This document shows, one piece after another, positions 40,496 through 48,701 of a stretch of 64,000 nucleotides of DNA. Each line of letters opens with the position of its first letter. Position 1 is the stretch's first letter. The DNA comes from Solirubrobacter taibaiensis (lineage in GTDB: Bacteria; Actinomycetota; Thermoleophilia; Solirubrobacterales; Solirubrobacteraceae), in the NCBI GenBank assembly GCA_027587225.1, contig JAPDDQ010000004.1, positions 1 through 64,000 on the forward strand, given 5' to 3'. The notes under the pieces were generated by a model. The model was not told the DNA's origin, made no database searches, and saw nothing but the letters and a program-made list of their open reading frames with translations. The translations under genes were made by a program, and so were the position numbers.

Positions 40496-42622
40496 GTGAC
40501 GAGCACGCTCGCACGCGTCGCTCATGAGGCCGCCTCGGCGACCACGCCCGGGCCGCTGGGGGCTGCGCTCCATGCCGCCTTCCAGGCCCTCCTGGGCGCC
40601 GATCACGTCCGCATGCTGGAGATCAGCCAGGACGGCGGCGGCGCCGGCGACGCAGCCGTCGGGGTGGACGAGTACGTGCGCTTCGGCGACGGCCCCTCCG
40701 GCACCGCCCGTGTCCTGAGGACCGGGGTCGCGTTCGCGGTCCCCGATGCGCTCACCAGCGACGCGATCGTGCCCGGGCGCGCCGCGCACCACGGCATCGC
40801 CTCCGTGCTGTTCGTCCCGGTGGCCTGGCGCGGCAGCGTCCGCAAGGTCCTGTTCGTCGGCTGGAGCACCCGCCGCGACCTTCCGCCCGATGAAATCGAG
40901 CTCGCCCAGTTGCTGACCGACCAGGCCGCGGCCGGCTACGCGCGCCTGGAGGCCGACGAGCGCCGCGCGGCAGGTTCGCTGCAGGACCGCGCCGTCGTCC
41001 GCGCCGCCCGTGCGCTCGGCCGCTCGCTGGACCTGCAGGAGATCCTCGAAGCCCTCGTGGAGGAAGCCGCGCTCGCGCTGGACGCGGACATGGCCGGCGT
41101 CTATCTCGTCGACCAGGAGCACGGCGGCGCCGTCGCCACGGCGGGGTACAACGTTCCCGAGAGCTGGGTCGGGGTCCACATCGAGCCCGGGCAGGGCGCC
41201 GCGGGCCGCGTGCTGGCGTCCGGCCAGGCGTTCATCAGCACCGACTATCAGCTGCTCAGCGCCAAGCTCGAGCACGCTGTGGGCGGCGACCTGCTGGCCG
41301 CGATGTCGGTGCCGATCTCCTGGGACGACGAGCTGCGCGGCGCGCTGTCGGTGGCCTGGACGACCCGTCGCCACGTCCACGACGAGGACCTGCGCACACT
41401 CGAGGCCATCGCGGGCCTCGCCACCGTCTCCTGCCGCAACGCAGAGGCGTTCGAGCATGTCCAGCACATCGCCCGTACCGACGCGCTGACGGGCGTCCTC
41501 AACCACGGCGCGATGCAGCTGCGCATCCGCGAGGAGATCGCCCGTGCGCGCCGCGACGGACATCCGCTCGGCGCGGTGATCCTGGACCTCGACGACTTCA
41601 AGGGCGTCAACGACACCCACGGCCACGCGGCCGGCGACGAGCTGCTGCGCAAGGTCGCCCGCGCGCTACAAGGCGAGCTGCGCCCGTACGACCAGGTCGC
41701 CCGCTACGGCGGCGACGAGTTCGTGCTCCTGCTCCCCGGCTCCGACGAAGCGGTCACGGCCGCCGTCGCCGAGCGCTGCCGGGACGCGATCGGCGGCAAG
41801 TGCTCGATCGGCGTCGCCGCGTGGCACGACGGGCTCGACGCCGACGGCCTGCTCGAGCAGGCCGACCGCGCGCTCATGCTCGCCAAGCGCACCGGCAAGG
41901 GCCGCGTCGCGGTGGCCAACCCCGAGGTCGAGCGTGAGCTCGCGCTGCTGCAGTCACGCTCCGGCTCTCCCGCCGCCGTGCAGGCGCTGGCGGCCGCGAT
42001 CGAGGAGCGCGACCACTACACACAGGACCACACGCAGGAGCTCGTCCGGCTCGCCCGCGGCGTCTCGATGATGCTCGGCCTCGATGCCCTGCACGTCGAG
42101 CGGATCGCACACGCCGCCCTCCTGCACGACGTCGGCAAGCTCGCGATCCCCGAAGAGGTCCTGGAGAAGGACGGCCCGCTCACCCGCGAGGAGTGGGAGG
42201 TCATGTCCGAGCACCCGATCGTCGGTGAGCGCATCCTCGCGCGCACGAAGGAGCTCGCCGCACTCGCGCCGATCGTCCGCCACGAGCACGAGCACTGGAA
42301 CGGCACCGGGTATCCGGACGGGCTCGAGCGCACGCGCATCCCGGTCGGCTCGCGCGTGATCCTCGCCTGCCACGCGTGGGTGGCGATGACGACCGAGCGG
42401 CCCTATCGTCCCGCGCTCACCCCCGCGCAGGCCGTCCACGAACTGCGCGCCGGCGCCGGCAACAAGTACGACCCGGACGTCATCGACGCGCTGCTGGACC
42501 TGCTCGGGCACGACAAGCCGCAGGTGCCCGACCGCGCCGCGGGCGTCAAGCTCGCCGCGTCGCCGCCGAAGGAACCTACGTCCCGGCGGGGGCGTCCTTC
42601 GGGGTGGGTGCCGGGCGGGTGA
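40496..42622 (+). CDS. GAF-GAF-GGDEF-HD-GYP cyclic-di-GMP enzyme
   Basis: The protein is 708 aa with a GTG start. Two GAF domains (about 10-165 and 180-325) precede a GGDEF domain (about 335-480) with intact ARYGGDEFVLLLPG and an inhibitory RxxD site (RPYD) five residues before it, so it should synthesise c-di-GMP with product inhibition. The C-terminal HD-GYP domain (about 490-680) keeps LLHDVGKLAIPEEVLEK and HEHWNGTGYPDGL, so it may also degrade it. No membrane segment is seen; GAF ligands are unknown. Its product could act on the riboswitch at 7797. Confidence 0.93.
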   Translation: MTSTLARVAHEAASATTPGPLGAALHAAFQALLGADHVRMLEISQDGGGAGDAAVGVDEYVRFGDGPSGTARVLRTGVAFAVPDALTSDAIVPGRAAHHGIASVLFVPVAWRGSVRKVLFVGWSTRRDLPPDEIELAQLLTDQAAAGYARLEADERRAAGSLQDRAVVRAARALGRSLDLQEILEALVEEAALALDADMAGVYLVDQEHGGAVATAGYNVPESWVGVHIEPGQGAAGRVLASGQAFISTDYQLLSAKLEHAVGGDLLAAMSVPISWDDELRGALSVAWTTRRHVHDEDLRTLEAIAGLATVSCRNAEAFEHVQHIARTDALTGVLNHGAMQLRIREEIARARRDGHPLGAVILDLDDFKGVNDTHGHAAGDELLRKVARALQGELRPYDQVARYGGDEFVLLLPGSDEAVTAAVAERCRDAIGGKCSIGVAAWHDGLDADGLLEQADRALMLAKRTGKGRVAVANPEVERELALLQSRSGSPAAVQALAAAIEERDHYTQDHTQELVRLARGVSMMLGLDALHVERIAHAALLHDVGKLAIPEEVLEKDGPLTREEWEVMSEHPIVGERILARTKELAALAPIVRHEHEHWNGTGYPDGLERTRIPVGSRVILACHAWVAMTTERPYRPALTPAQAVHELRAGAGNKYDPDVIDALLDLLGHDKPQVPDRAAGVKLAASPPKEPTSRRGRPSGWVPGG

Positions 42623-43262
42623 CGAGCGTCGCGCTGTAGGTGAGCCGCGCCTTGTAGAGACAGCGGTACTGCGCGACGAGGTTGAGCGATTGCTGGGCGG
42701 TCTGCAGGCCGGTGTCGTTGCACTTGCCCTTGGCCCGCGACGCGCGCCACGAGCTGTGGTCGGTCAGCAGCGGCGTCAGCGCGGGCGCCCACGTGGGAAC
42801 TGTCAGGGCAATGACATAACCCTTCTTGACGTTGAGTGACCGGCCGAGCGGGAACTGGACGGTCTGCCCGAAATACGGCTCCAGCTTGACCACCGGGCTC
42901 TGCGTGATCGTGCGCGAATAGAGCGTCTTGCCCAGGCGCAGGACGGTCAGCCGAGCCGAAGCCTGGCCGCCGAGGTTCTTGTCGAAGTAGTCGATCTGCT
43001 CGGCGGTGGGCTTGCCGAGGTTGATCGACCAGGCGACGATCTTGCCGTCCTCGGGGACGGTGAACGAGTTGCGCTCGTCACCGACTTTGATCTGGTAGCC
43101 GGTCGTGCGCGACACGGCGAGACAGGGCGCGGCCGGGCAGGCCGGCGCGGCGTCTGAGCGGCCGACCTCGATGACCTTCCCTGAGGCGGGCGCAGACGCG
43201 GCCAGCGCCGCGGCAGCAGTCACCACGGCGAGCAAGAGCGTGCGATGGGCCATCACACGCAT
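42576..43262 (-). CDS. Secreted protein of unknown function
   Basis: The protein is 228 aa with a signal peptide (about 1-29, ending APASG). The mature part starts with a Cys pair (APACPAAPCLAVSR) and is otherwise beta-rich, including FTVPEDGKIVAWSINLGKP and LNVKKGYVIALTVPTWAPAL. This has the look of a jelly-roll or lectin-like fold, but no family is recognised. ATG 43253 is an alternative start. It overlaps the end of the convergent c-di-GMP gene by 47 bases. Confidence 0.7.
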   Translation of the reverse strand: MRVMAHRTLLLAVVTAAAALAASAPASGKVIEVGRSDAAPACPAAPCLAVSRTTGYQIKVGDERNSFTVPEDGKIVAWSINLGKPTAEQIDYFDKNLGGQASARLTVLRLGKTLYSRTITQSPVVKLEPYFGQTVQFPLGRSLNVKKGYVIALTVPTWAPALTPLLTDHSSWRASRAKGKCNDTGLQTAQQSLNLVAQYRCLYKARLTYSATLVTRPAPTPKDAPAGT

Positions 43263-43278
43263 TCAACACGACGAGGCC

Positions 43279-43301
43279 CCGGGGGATGCGGTTCCCCCCG
43301 G
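43279..43301 (-). terminator. Hairpin downstream of the cold-shock gene
   Basis: CCGGGGG/CCCCCGG with a 9-base loop lies 16 bases after the cspA-like stop on the minus strand. Confidence 0.5.
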
Positions 43302-43316
43302 TTCCACGGTTCTCTC

Positions 43317-43520
43317 CTAGAGCTTCGCGACGTTGATCGCTTTCGGACCCTTGTCGCCGTTCTCTTCCTCGAAGGTGACCTTGGCCCCTTCGGCCAGCGA
43401 CCGATATCCGTCGCCGGTGATGCCTGAGAAATGGACGAAGAGGTCACGTCCACCCCCGTCGGGCGTGATGAAGCCGAAGCCCTTCTCGTCCGAGAACCAC
43501 TTGACCGTACCGGTGCCCAC
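43317..43520 (-). CDS. Cold-shock protein, CspA family
   Basis: The protein is 67 aa from GTG 43520, the classic length. RNP1 (KGFGFITPD) and RNP2 (LFVHFS) are intact, so it binds single-stranded RNA or DNA and acts as an RNA chaperone. A GGGGT motif lies 5-6 bases before this GTG; an upstream GTG at 43532 lacks one. A promoter at 43607-43634 gives a leader of about 80 bases, as often seen for cold-shock messages. Confidence 0.93.
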   Translation of the reverse strand: MGTGTVKWFSDEKGFGFITPDGGGRDLFVHFSGITGDGYRSLAEGAKVTFEEENGDKGPKAINVAKL

Positions 43521-43606
43521 AGATGACCCCACTTGTTACTGCTCGACGTCTAACCACGCCGCACTAATTTCGACCGGTCGGTGCGTCCGGCCCCAACGGG
43601 GCAGAC

Positions 43607-43634
43607 GCTATACAGGTGCGCAGTGGCCGCGCAA
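43607..43634 (-). promoter_or_regulatory. Promoter of the cold-shock gene
   Basis: On the minus strand TTGCGC (43634-43629) and TATAGC (43612-43607) stand 16 bases apart, a good sigma-70-type arrangement. Unlike most promoters here, it leaves a long 5' leader. Confidence 0.55.
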
Positions 43635-43666
43635 CTGCCTTCTACACCTGCTGGGTGTGGAGATCT

Positions 43667-44080
43667 CTACGCGCTCAGAAGGTCTGCAGCTTGTGCGATT
43701 TCGTCACGATCGCCCGGCGCGGGCTGCCAGGGCAGGCGTAGCGGGTCCCCGTCGTAGCGCGGGATCACGTGGATGTGAAAGTGAAAGACAGTCTGCCAAG
43801 CCGTCGAGCCGCAGCTGTTGATCAGGTTGATCCCGTCGGCCCCGAGACGTTCCTTGGCCGTTCGGGCCATCTTCTGCGCGGTGTGCGCGCACGCGGCGAG
43901 ATCTTCGGCGTCGATCTCGAGCAGGTCCTTCGCGTGCTCGCGCGGGATCACGAGCAGGTGCCCGCGTGTTCCCGGGTTGATGTCCATGAAGGCGATCGTG
44001 CGCTCATCTTCGTACACGCGCGTTGACGGGATTTGCCCCGCGACGATCTTGCAGAACAGGCAATCGGGATCAGCGGCCAT
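43667..44080 (-). CDS. HIT-family nucleotide hydrolase
   Basis: The protein is 137 aa. The histidine triad is intact in FHFHIHVIPRY, and an N-terminal CLFC pair plus His (PREHAKDL) suggest the zinc-binding HinT/Hit branch. Such enzymes hydrolyse adenosine 5'-phosphoramidates. Transcription probably starts at the ATG (see -10 box at 44088). Confidence 0.92.
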   Translation of the reverse strand: MAADPDCLFCKIVAGQIPSTRVYEDERTIAFMDINPGTRGHLLVIPREHAKDLLEIDAEDLAACAHTAQKMARTAKERLGADGINLINSCGSTAWQTVFHFHIHVIPRYDGDPLRLPWQPAPGDRDEIAQAADLLSA

Positions 44081-44087
44081 GCGCCGC

Positions 44088-44093
44088 AGCCTA
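44088..44093 (-). promoter_or_regulatory. -10 box TAGGCT, likely leaderless start
   Basis: On the minus strand TAGGCT ends 7 bases before ATG 44080, just after the helicase stop. Confidence 0.5.
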
Positions 44094-44097
44094 GCCC

Positions 44098-45762
44098 TCA
44101 GCGGCGCGGAGTCGTGAAGCGCTCGCGACGGATCGTCGCCTTCTTGCCCTTGATCGTGGTGCCACGCAGCGCCTTGATCACGTGCTCGGCAGCTTCGCTC
44201 GGCACTTCGACGAGCGCGAAGCGGTCGCCGATCTCGATCCCGCCGATGTCGCGGCCCGTCAGGCCGGCCTCGTTGGTGATCGCGCCGACGAGGTCCTTGG
44301 GGCGGACGCCGGCGACGCGGCCGGCGCCGACGAAGATCCGGGTCATGTTCGCGTCGGGGCGCTTGCCCGGCTTGGCCGGGCGTGCCGGGCGGTCCTTGGG
44401 CGGCGGGGAGGCGTCGGGGATCTCCTCCTCGTCGACGGAGACCCCGCCCGCTTCGTGCGCGAGCTTGACCGCGGCCGCGGCGACGTCCATCAGGTCGTAG
44501 TTCTCGGCGAGCGTCTCCACGACCACGCGGAAGTGGTCGAGGTCACCGTCCTCGAGCAGCGATTCCTCCAGGCCGGCGCGCGTGAGGTCCAGCCGGCGCG
44601 CGCGCAGGTCGGCGACCGTCGGGATCTTCTCGAACGTGATCCGCTGCTTGGTGATCTTCTCGACGGTCTTCAGGTAGCGATGCTCGCGCGGCTGGGCCAG
44701 CGTGATCGCGACGCCCTCGCGGCCGGCACGGCCGACACGGCCGATGCGGTGCACATAAGACTCGGGCGAAGACGGCACGTCGTAGTTGACGACGTGGGTG
44801 AGCGTGTCGATATCCAGGCCGCGGGCGGCGACGTCGGTCGCGAGCAGCAGGTCGGCGTTGCCGGAGCGCAGCCGGCCCATCACGCGGTCGCGCTGCTGCT
44901 GCGTCATGCCGCCGTGCAGGGCCTCGGCGCGGTACCCGCGGCCGTTGAGCGTCTCCGTGAGCGTGTCGACCTCGTCGCGCGTGCGGCAGAACACGAGCGC
45001 GGCGGTGGGCTGCTCGACGTCCAGGATGCGGCCGAGCGCGGCCGGCTTGCTGGCGCGCGGAACGACGTAGGCCGTCTGGCGCACGCGCCCGGCCGCGGAC
45101 TCCACGTCGGCGCGGCTGATCTCGATCCGCTCCGGCTCCTTCAGGTGCCGGTTGACGATCCCGTTCAGCCGCGGCGGCATCGTGGCCGAGAACAGCACCG
45201 TCTGGCGCACGTCCGGCACCGCTTCCAGCAGCGCCTCGAGGTCTTCGGCGAAGCCCATGTCGAGCATCTCGTCGGCCTCGTCGAGGACGACGGTCTCGAC
45301 CGCGTCGAGGCTCAGCGTGCCGCGATTGAGATGGTCGATCGCGCGGCCCGGCGTGGCCACCACGACGTCCACCCCACGCTCCAGCGCGCGCAGCTGCATC
45401 CTGATCGGCTGACCGCCGTAGACGGGCAGGACCCGTACGCCCAGGCCGCGGCCGTACTTGTGCATCGCCTCGGAGACCTGCATCGCGAGCTCGCGCGTGG
45501 GCACGAGCACCAGCGCGGCAGGCGCCTGCGTCCGGCGCTGGTCTTCGAGCCGCTGCAGGATCGGCAGCGCGAACGCAGCGGTCTTGCCCGTGCCAGTGGC
45601 GGCCTGGCCCAAGAGATCACGGCCCGCGATGAGCGGGACGATCGCTTCGCGCTGGATCGGCGTCGGCTCCTCGTACCCGAGGTTCGTCAGGGCGCCGAGC
45701 AGCTCGTCCCGAAGGCCGAGATCCGCGAAGGTGGTTGCGACTGCGTCTTCTTCTTCGGCCAA
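44098..45762 (-). CDS. deaD: DEAD-box RNA helicase with C-terminal RNA-binding domain
   Basis: The protein is 554 aa with a TTG start. The Q motif (GYEEPTPIQREAI), Walker A GQAATGTGKTAAF, VLDEADEMLDMGF, SAT and HRIGRVGRAGREG are all present (about 12-375). A C-terminal DbpA-like RRM (TRIFVGAGRVAGVRPKDLVG) at about 480-545 resembles DeaD/CsdA. It remodels RNA in ribosome assembly and at low temperature. A cold-shock protein gene lies 0.8 kb downstream. Confidence 0.93.
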   Translation of the reverse strand: MAEEEDAVATTFADLGLRDELLGALTNLGYEEPTPIQREAIVPLIAGRDLLGQAATGTGKTAAFALPILQRLEDQRRTQAPAALVLVPTRELAMQVSEAMHKYGRGLGVRVLPVYGGQPIRMQLRALERGVDVVVATPGRAIDHLNRGTLSLDAVETVVLDEADEMLDMGFAEDLEALLEAVPDVRQTVLFSATMPPRLNGIVNRHLKEPERIEISRADVESAAGRVRQTAYVVPRASKPAALGRILDVEQPTAALVFCRTRDEVDTLTETLNGRGYRAEALHGGMTQQQRDRVMGRLRSGNADLLLATDVAARGLDIDTLTHVVNYDVPSSPESYVHRIGRVGRAGREGVAITLAQPREHRYLKTVEKITKQRITFEKIPTVADLRARRLDLTRAGLEESLLEDGDLDHFRVVVETLAENYDLMDVAAAAVKLAHEAGGVSVDEEEIPDASPPPKDRPARPAKPGKRPDANMTRIFVGAGRVAGVRPKDLVGAITNEAGLTGRDIGGIEIGDRFALVEVPSEAAEHVIKALRGTTIKGKKATIRRERFTTPRR

Positions 45763-45801
45763 AGCCGCCCTTACGCTAGCGGGCGGCGTGGCGCATTTCC
45801 G

Positions 45802-45888
45802 TTAGGAGTGGTGCTGGCCCGCCCACGCCATCATGGCGAAGAAAGTGGCGGCACCACCCAGGATGAGAACGGCGGCGATGGAGGTCAT
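45802..45888 (-). CDS. 28-aa single-pass membrane peptide
   Basis: ATG 45888 to TAA 45802 reads MTSIAAVLILGGAATFFAMM followed by AWAGQHHS: one hydrophobic helix with a short His-ending tail. It is in a 171-base gap upstream of the helicase gene, same strand. A GATGAT box lies 6 bases before the ATG, weakly suggesting its own leaderless promoter. It could be a small subunit of a membrane complex, but chance cannot be excluded for so short a frame. Confidence 0.5.
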   Translation of the reverse strand: MTSIAAVLILGGAATFFAMMAWAGQHHS

Positions 45889-45933
45889 GCACCCATCATC
45901 GGCAGCGGTCCCCAAAACTTGCTGAAGATCACC

Positions 45934-46809
45934 TCAAAGGTTCCATAATTCGGCGACCTCATCGGCTCGGGCGAGCATCTGGGCGCCGACGGGCTGCAGA
46001 CCGATGCGGGTGGCGAGCAGGCCGGTGGAGACCCGCTGGGCCACGCCCCACTCCCAGATCGCGACCGGATCGAGCCCGGTGCGCGCGGCGAGCCAGCTCG
46101 CGCGTGTGAGGAGATCGTCCTCCTCCGGGCTCTCGCGCATGATCACGCCGAGGTCGTATTCGGGCTCGGCGAGCAGGCCGTCGGGATCGACGAGCTTCCA
46201 GCCGTCGCCGGCCTGCAGCACGTTCCACTCGTGGACGTCGCCGTGGACGAGCACCGCCCGCGCGTCGTCGTGCGCCGCTTCACGCGCCGCGGCACACGCC
46301 AAGGCGTGCTGGATCGCGCGCTCGCTGCACGGGCGGCCGGTGGCCTCGTAGGCCTCGGGGATGAACGCGGCGAGGCTGCGAGCACCGTCCGCGCCGCTGG
46401 GCAGCGCGGCGCGAGGGGCGCGCCGCCAGACGCGCTGCGCGGTGTCGACCAGGATCTCGTGGCGTTCCTGCACCGGCAGTTCGAGTGAGTGCAGCGAAGG
46501 GCCGAGCCGCTCGAGGAGCATCGCCCCCAGCTCGTCGTCGGCGGCGAGCAGCTTCACGCACCCGTCCCCGGCCGTGAGCCGCAGGACGGTGAGCTCGGAC
46601 GCGCGCTCCGCCGTCGGGAGACCGATCTTCAGCACCGTGTCGACGCCGGCCTCGACCACCAGCGCTTCGGTGCCGTCCTCGAAGACGCGGCCGAACGTCA
46701 GGTTCCAGCGCAGCGCGAGCGCCTCGACGTGCGCGGGGAGCGCCGCGAGCCAGGCCTCGGCGCCCATGGCGAGCGCCTTGCTGCGGACGACAGGTGGGAC
46801 GTCAAGCAC
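45934..46809 (-). CDS. StrB/APH(6)-like aminoglycoside or hydroxyurea phosphotransferase
   Basis: The protein is 291 aa. The kinase core is visible: VLKIGLPTAE (nucleotide Lys), VLVHGDVHEWNVLQ (catalytic Asp and Asn) and KLVDPDGLLAEPEYDLGVIMR (metal Asp), the last strongly resembling the APH(6) family that phosphorylates streptomycin, and hydroxyurea kinases. GTG 46809 is chosen because TAGGGT stands 8 bases before it. Chromosomal relatives in Actinobacteria need not confer resistance. Confidence 0.85.
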   Translation of the reverse strand: MLDVPPVVRSKALAMGAEAWLAALPAHVEALALRWNLTFGRVFEDGTEALVVEAGVDTVLKIGLPTAERASELTVLRLTAGDGCVKLLAADDELGAMLLERLGPSLHSLELPVQERHEILVDTAQRVWRRAPRAALPSGADGARSLAAFIPEAYEATGRPCSERAIQHALACAAAREAAHDDARAVLVHGDVHEWNVLQAGDGWKLVDPDGLLAEPEYDLGVIMRESPEEDDLLTRASWLAARTGLDPVAIWEWGVAQRVSTGLLATRIGLQPVGAQMLARADEVAELWNL

Positions 46810-46817
46810 GGCGCCCC

Positions 46818-46823
46818 ACCCTA
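46818..46823 (-). promoter_or_regulatory. -10 box TAGGGT, likely leaderless start
   Basis: On the minus strand TAGGGT ends 8 bases before GTG 46809. Confidence 0.4.
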
Positions 46824-46834
46824 GAAGTGGGGCC

Positions 46835-47179
46835 TTAGGCCGCGGTGAGCTCGCGCTCGGCCGCGATCCAGTGGTGGAACGGGTCGCCACCCTGCTGCTC
46901 GAGGGCGATGAAGTACGCGCGCTCGGCGATGGCCTCCGGCGTGACCTCGGCGGCCGGAACGACCTCGACGGTCTCGACGACCTCGACGACCACCGAGTCG
47001 GCGACCGGGGTGACGACGAAGCGGGTACGCCACTGCGCTACACCGCCGTGCTTGCCCATGGCGGTGCTCAGACCACCGAGGCCGCGCGCGGACAGCTCTT
47101 CGCGCTTCGGGAAACGGCCCAGCTCCGCCACGATCGGCTCGAGGGCGGCGTGAATGGTTTCAGGATTCCACTTTGACAT
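46835..47179 (-). CDS. DUF2934-containing protein
   Basis: The protein is 114 aa. The N-terminal 50 residues (WNPETIHAALEPIVAELGRF, then PKREELSARGLGGLSTAM) resemble a small helical unit found repeated in plant and bacterial proteins of unknown role. The C-terminal 30 (IAERAYFIALEQQGGDPFHH then WIAAERELTAA) match DUF2934. A GATACT box 7 bases before ATG 47179 suggests a leaderless message. The function is unknown. Confidence 0.75.
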   Translation of the reverse strand: MSKWNPETIHAALEPIVAELGRFPKREELSARGLGGLSTAMGKHGGVAQWRTRFVVTPVADSVVVEVVETVEVVPAAEVTPEAIAERAYFIALEQQGGDPFHHWIAAERELTAA

Positions 47180-47186
47180 GCGGCGC

Positions 47187-47192
47187 AGTATC
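47187..47192 (-). promoter_or_regulatory. -10 box GATACT, likely leaderless start
   Basis: On the minus strand GATACT ends 7 bases before ATG 47179. Confidence 0.45.
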
Positions 47193-47233
47193 GCCCGCGA
47201 TATCGCATCCGTCTGCGAAGGGATGTGAACAAA

Positions 47234-47248
47234 CCCCCTGAACGGGGG
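47234..47248 (-). terminator. Hairpin at the end of the sigma-factor operon
   Basis: CCCCC-TGAAC-GGGGG, 6 bases after the stop codon of the 55-aa gene on the minus strand and flanked by A-rich bases. Confidence 0.5.
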
Positions 47249-47254
47249 CGAAAG

Positions 47255-47422
47255 TCAGCGCTGAGACCCCGGGGAGGCCTCGTCGTCCAGGTCGAGCAGC
47301 GCGTCGATGGCCGCTACGAGGGACGACGACTGGCGCGTGCCGACCTGCAGCAGCACCTCGCGACAGGCCACGAGGAGCTCATCGCGCAGCTCGAGCGCTT
47401 CGGCGAGATCGTCGCTGGCCAC
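47255..47422 (-). CDS. Putative 55-aa helical protein downstream of the sigma/anti-sigma pair
   Basis: From GTG 47422, 19 bases after the preceding stop, a frame reads VASDDLAEALELRDELLVAC, REVLLQVGTRQSSSLVAAID and an acidic end. It is helical and amphipathic with no membrane segment. The terminator-like hairpin just after its stop supports it as the last gene of the operon. No family is recognised; codon use is like that of its neighbours. Confidence 0.45.
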   Translation of the reverse strand: MASDDLAEALELRDELLVACREVLLQVGTRQSSSLVAAIDALLDLDDEASPGSQR

Positions 47423-47441
47423 ACCGGCGACGTTAGAGCCC

Positions 47442-48131
47442 CTACCGGATCACTCCGTTCCAGGGAGTCGGCACCTCGAGGCAATTCGAGGCGGCGTAGC
47501 TGCGCACAGGACCCGCGTCGCGGGCGGTCGCGGCGGGTGCGACGGCGTTCCAGCCGGCCGTGCGCTCGAACGGATCCTGCAGCGAAGCACGCTGCGTCGG
47601 CCAGTGCGGGACGTCCTGCAGGACCGCGGTCGCGCTCGCCAGCGCGGGCGCATTGGCCTCCCCGAACGCGAACAGCCAGAACGTGGCCCAGGTGCACGCC
47701 GCGCGGTACTCGACGAGGAACTGGACGGTCGCGCGGTCGCCGATCGAGGCCATGTCGGTCGGGCCGGGCGGCGTGCCCTCCCAGGGCATCGACTCGGCCG
47801 CGCCCGGCGGGTACGGGACGCGCGCCGCGATCTCCGTGGCGACCGCGCGCAACTTCGCGTGTTCGACCTGCTCCCCAGCTGTGGGCACGGGCGCGGTGGT
47901 GAGCGCGGCCGAGAGCGCGAGCGTGGTGGCGGGCACCGTCACGGGCGGTGCGGCGCCCGCGACCCGGCCGGGCTGATCGTCACTCGGCAGGAACGCGACG
48001 ACGAGCGCCGCCGCGCAGACGGCCATCGCCGGCGCGGCCACCCAGCGCTCCCAGGACCGCGCGCGACGCCGACCGAAGCGGCGGTGGGCGGCGGCGTCCA
48101 GCGCGCTCTCCAGCCCCGGGAACACGCTCAT
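47442..48131 (-). CDS. Single-pass membrane protein, candidate anti-sigma factor
   Basis: The protein is 229 aa; its ATG overlaps the sigma-factor stop (ATGA). A basic cytoplasmic N-terminus (about 1-32) precedes one membrane helix (about 33-49) and an extracytoplasmic domain of about 180 residues with two or three Cys (AACTWATFW, ASNCLEVPTP). The position right after an ECF sigma gene suggests an anti-sigma role, but the H-x3-C-x2-C zinc motif of classical ones is absent. The outer domain has no recognised family. Confidence 0.65.
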   Translation of the reverse strand: MSVFPGLESALDAAAHRRFGRRRARSWERWVAAPAMAVCAAALVVAFLPSDDQPGRVAGAAPPVTVPATTLALSAALTTAPVPTAGEQVEHAKLRAVATEIAARVPYPPGAAESMPWEGTPPGPTDMASIGDRATVQFLVEYRAACTWATFWLFAFGEANAPALASATAVLQDVPHWPTQRASLQDPFERTAGWNAVAPAATARDAGPVRSYAASNCLEVPTPWNGVIR

Positions 48132-48667
48132 AGAAGTCCTTTCAGCGTGAGCAACCCGCGGCTGACGCGCTTGCGCACGACGGCCTCGGAGACCTTCACG
48201 GTGGCGGCGATGTCCTTGTAGGAGCGGTCGTCGAGCACGTGCGCGCGGACCGCCTCGGCCTGCGCGGGAGGGAGCTGGTCGAGCAGCTCGAACGCCCGCT
48301 CCTCACCCGCCAGCCGCTCGATCCGGTCGACGAGCTCGTCGTCGATCTCCAATCGCGGCATCGCGAGCTTGCGGCGCGCGCGGTCCTCCACCCGGCCGCG
48401 CTCGATCGAGCGCATCAGCCGGTGGCGGGCGATCCCGTACAGCCACGCCAGCGCGTTGCCGTCGCCTCGGAAGCGGGACGCGCCCAACAGCGCCGCCGCG
48501 AACGTCTCGGCGGCGAGGTCCGCCGCGAGCTCCGCGTTGCCCGTCCGGCGCATGAAATAGCCGAGGATCGAACCCTCGTGGCGCCGGTAGAAGACGGCGA
48601 ACGCCGCCGGGACCTCAGGGGTCTCGGTCAGCAGGCGTTCATCACTCCAGGCGTCCACACCCCCCAA
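48128..48667 (-). CDS. ECF-type RNA polymerase sigma factor
   Basis: The protein is 179 aa. Region 2 (about 22-90) shows FYRRHEGSILGYFMRRTG, LAADLAAETFAAALLGASRF and the GNALAWLYGIARHRL element. Region 4 (about 120-175) shows LDQLPPAQAEAVRAHVLDDR and the HTH SYKDIAATVKVSEAVVRKRV. It directs polymerase to promoters of an unknown regulon. The paired membrane protein downstream probably controls it. A GTATTGGGGGG sequence just before the GTG start could belong to its own promoter. Confidence 0.9.
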   Translation of the reverse strand: MGGVDAWSDERLLTETPEVPAAFAVFYRRHEGSILGYFMRRTGNAELAADLAAETFAAALLGASRFRGDGNALAWLYGIARHRLMRSIERGRVEDRARRKLAMPRLEIDDELVDRIERLAGEERAFELLDQLPPAQAEAVRAHVLDDRSYKDIAATVKVSEAVVRKRVSRGLLTLKGLL

Positions 48668-48701
48668 TACCTTGAGGGGTGCAGATTTGTGACGGGCTCA
48701 G

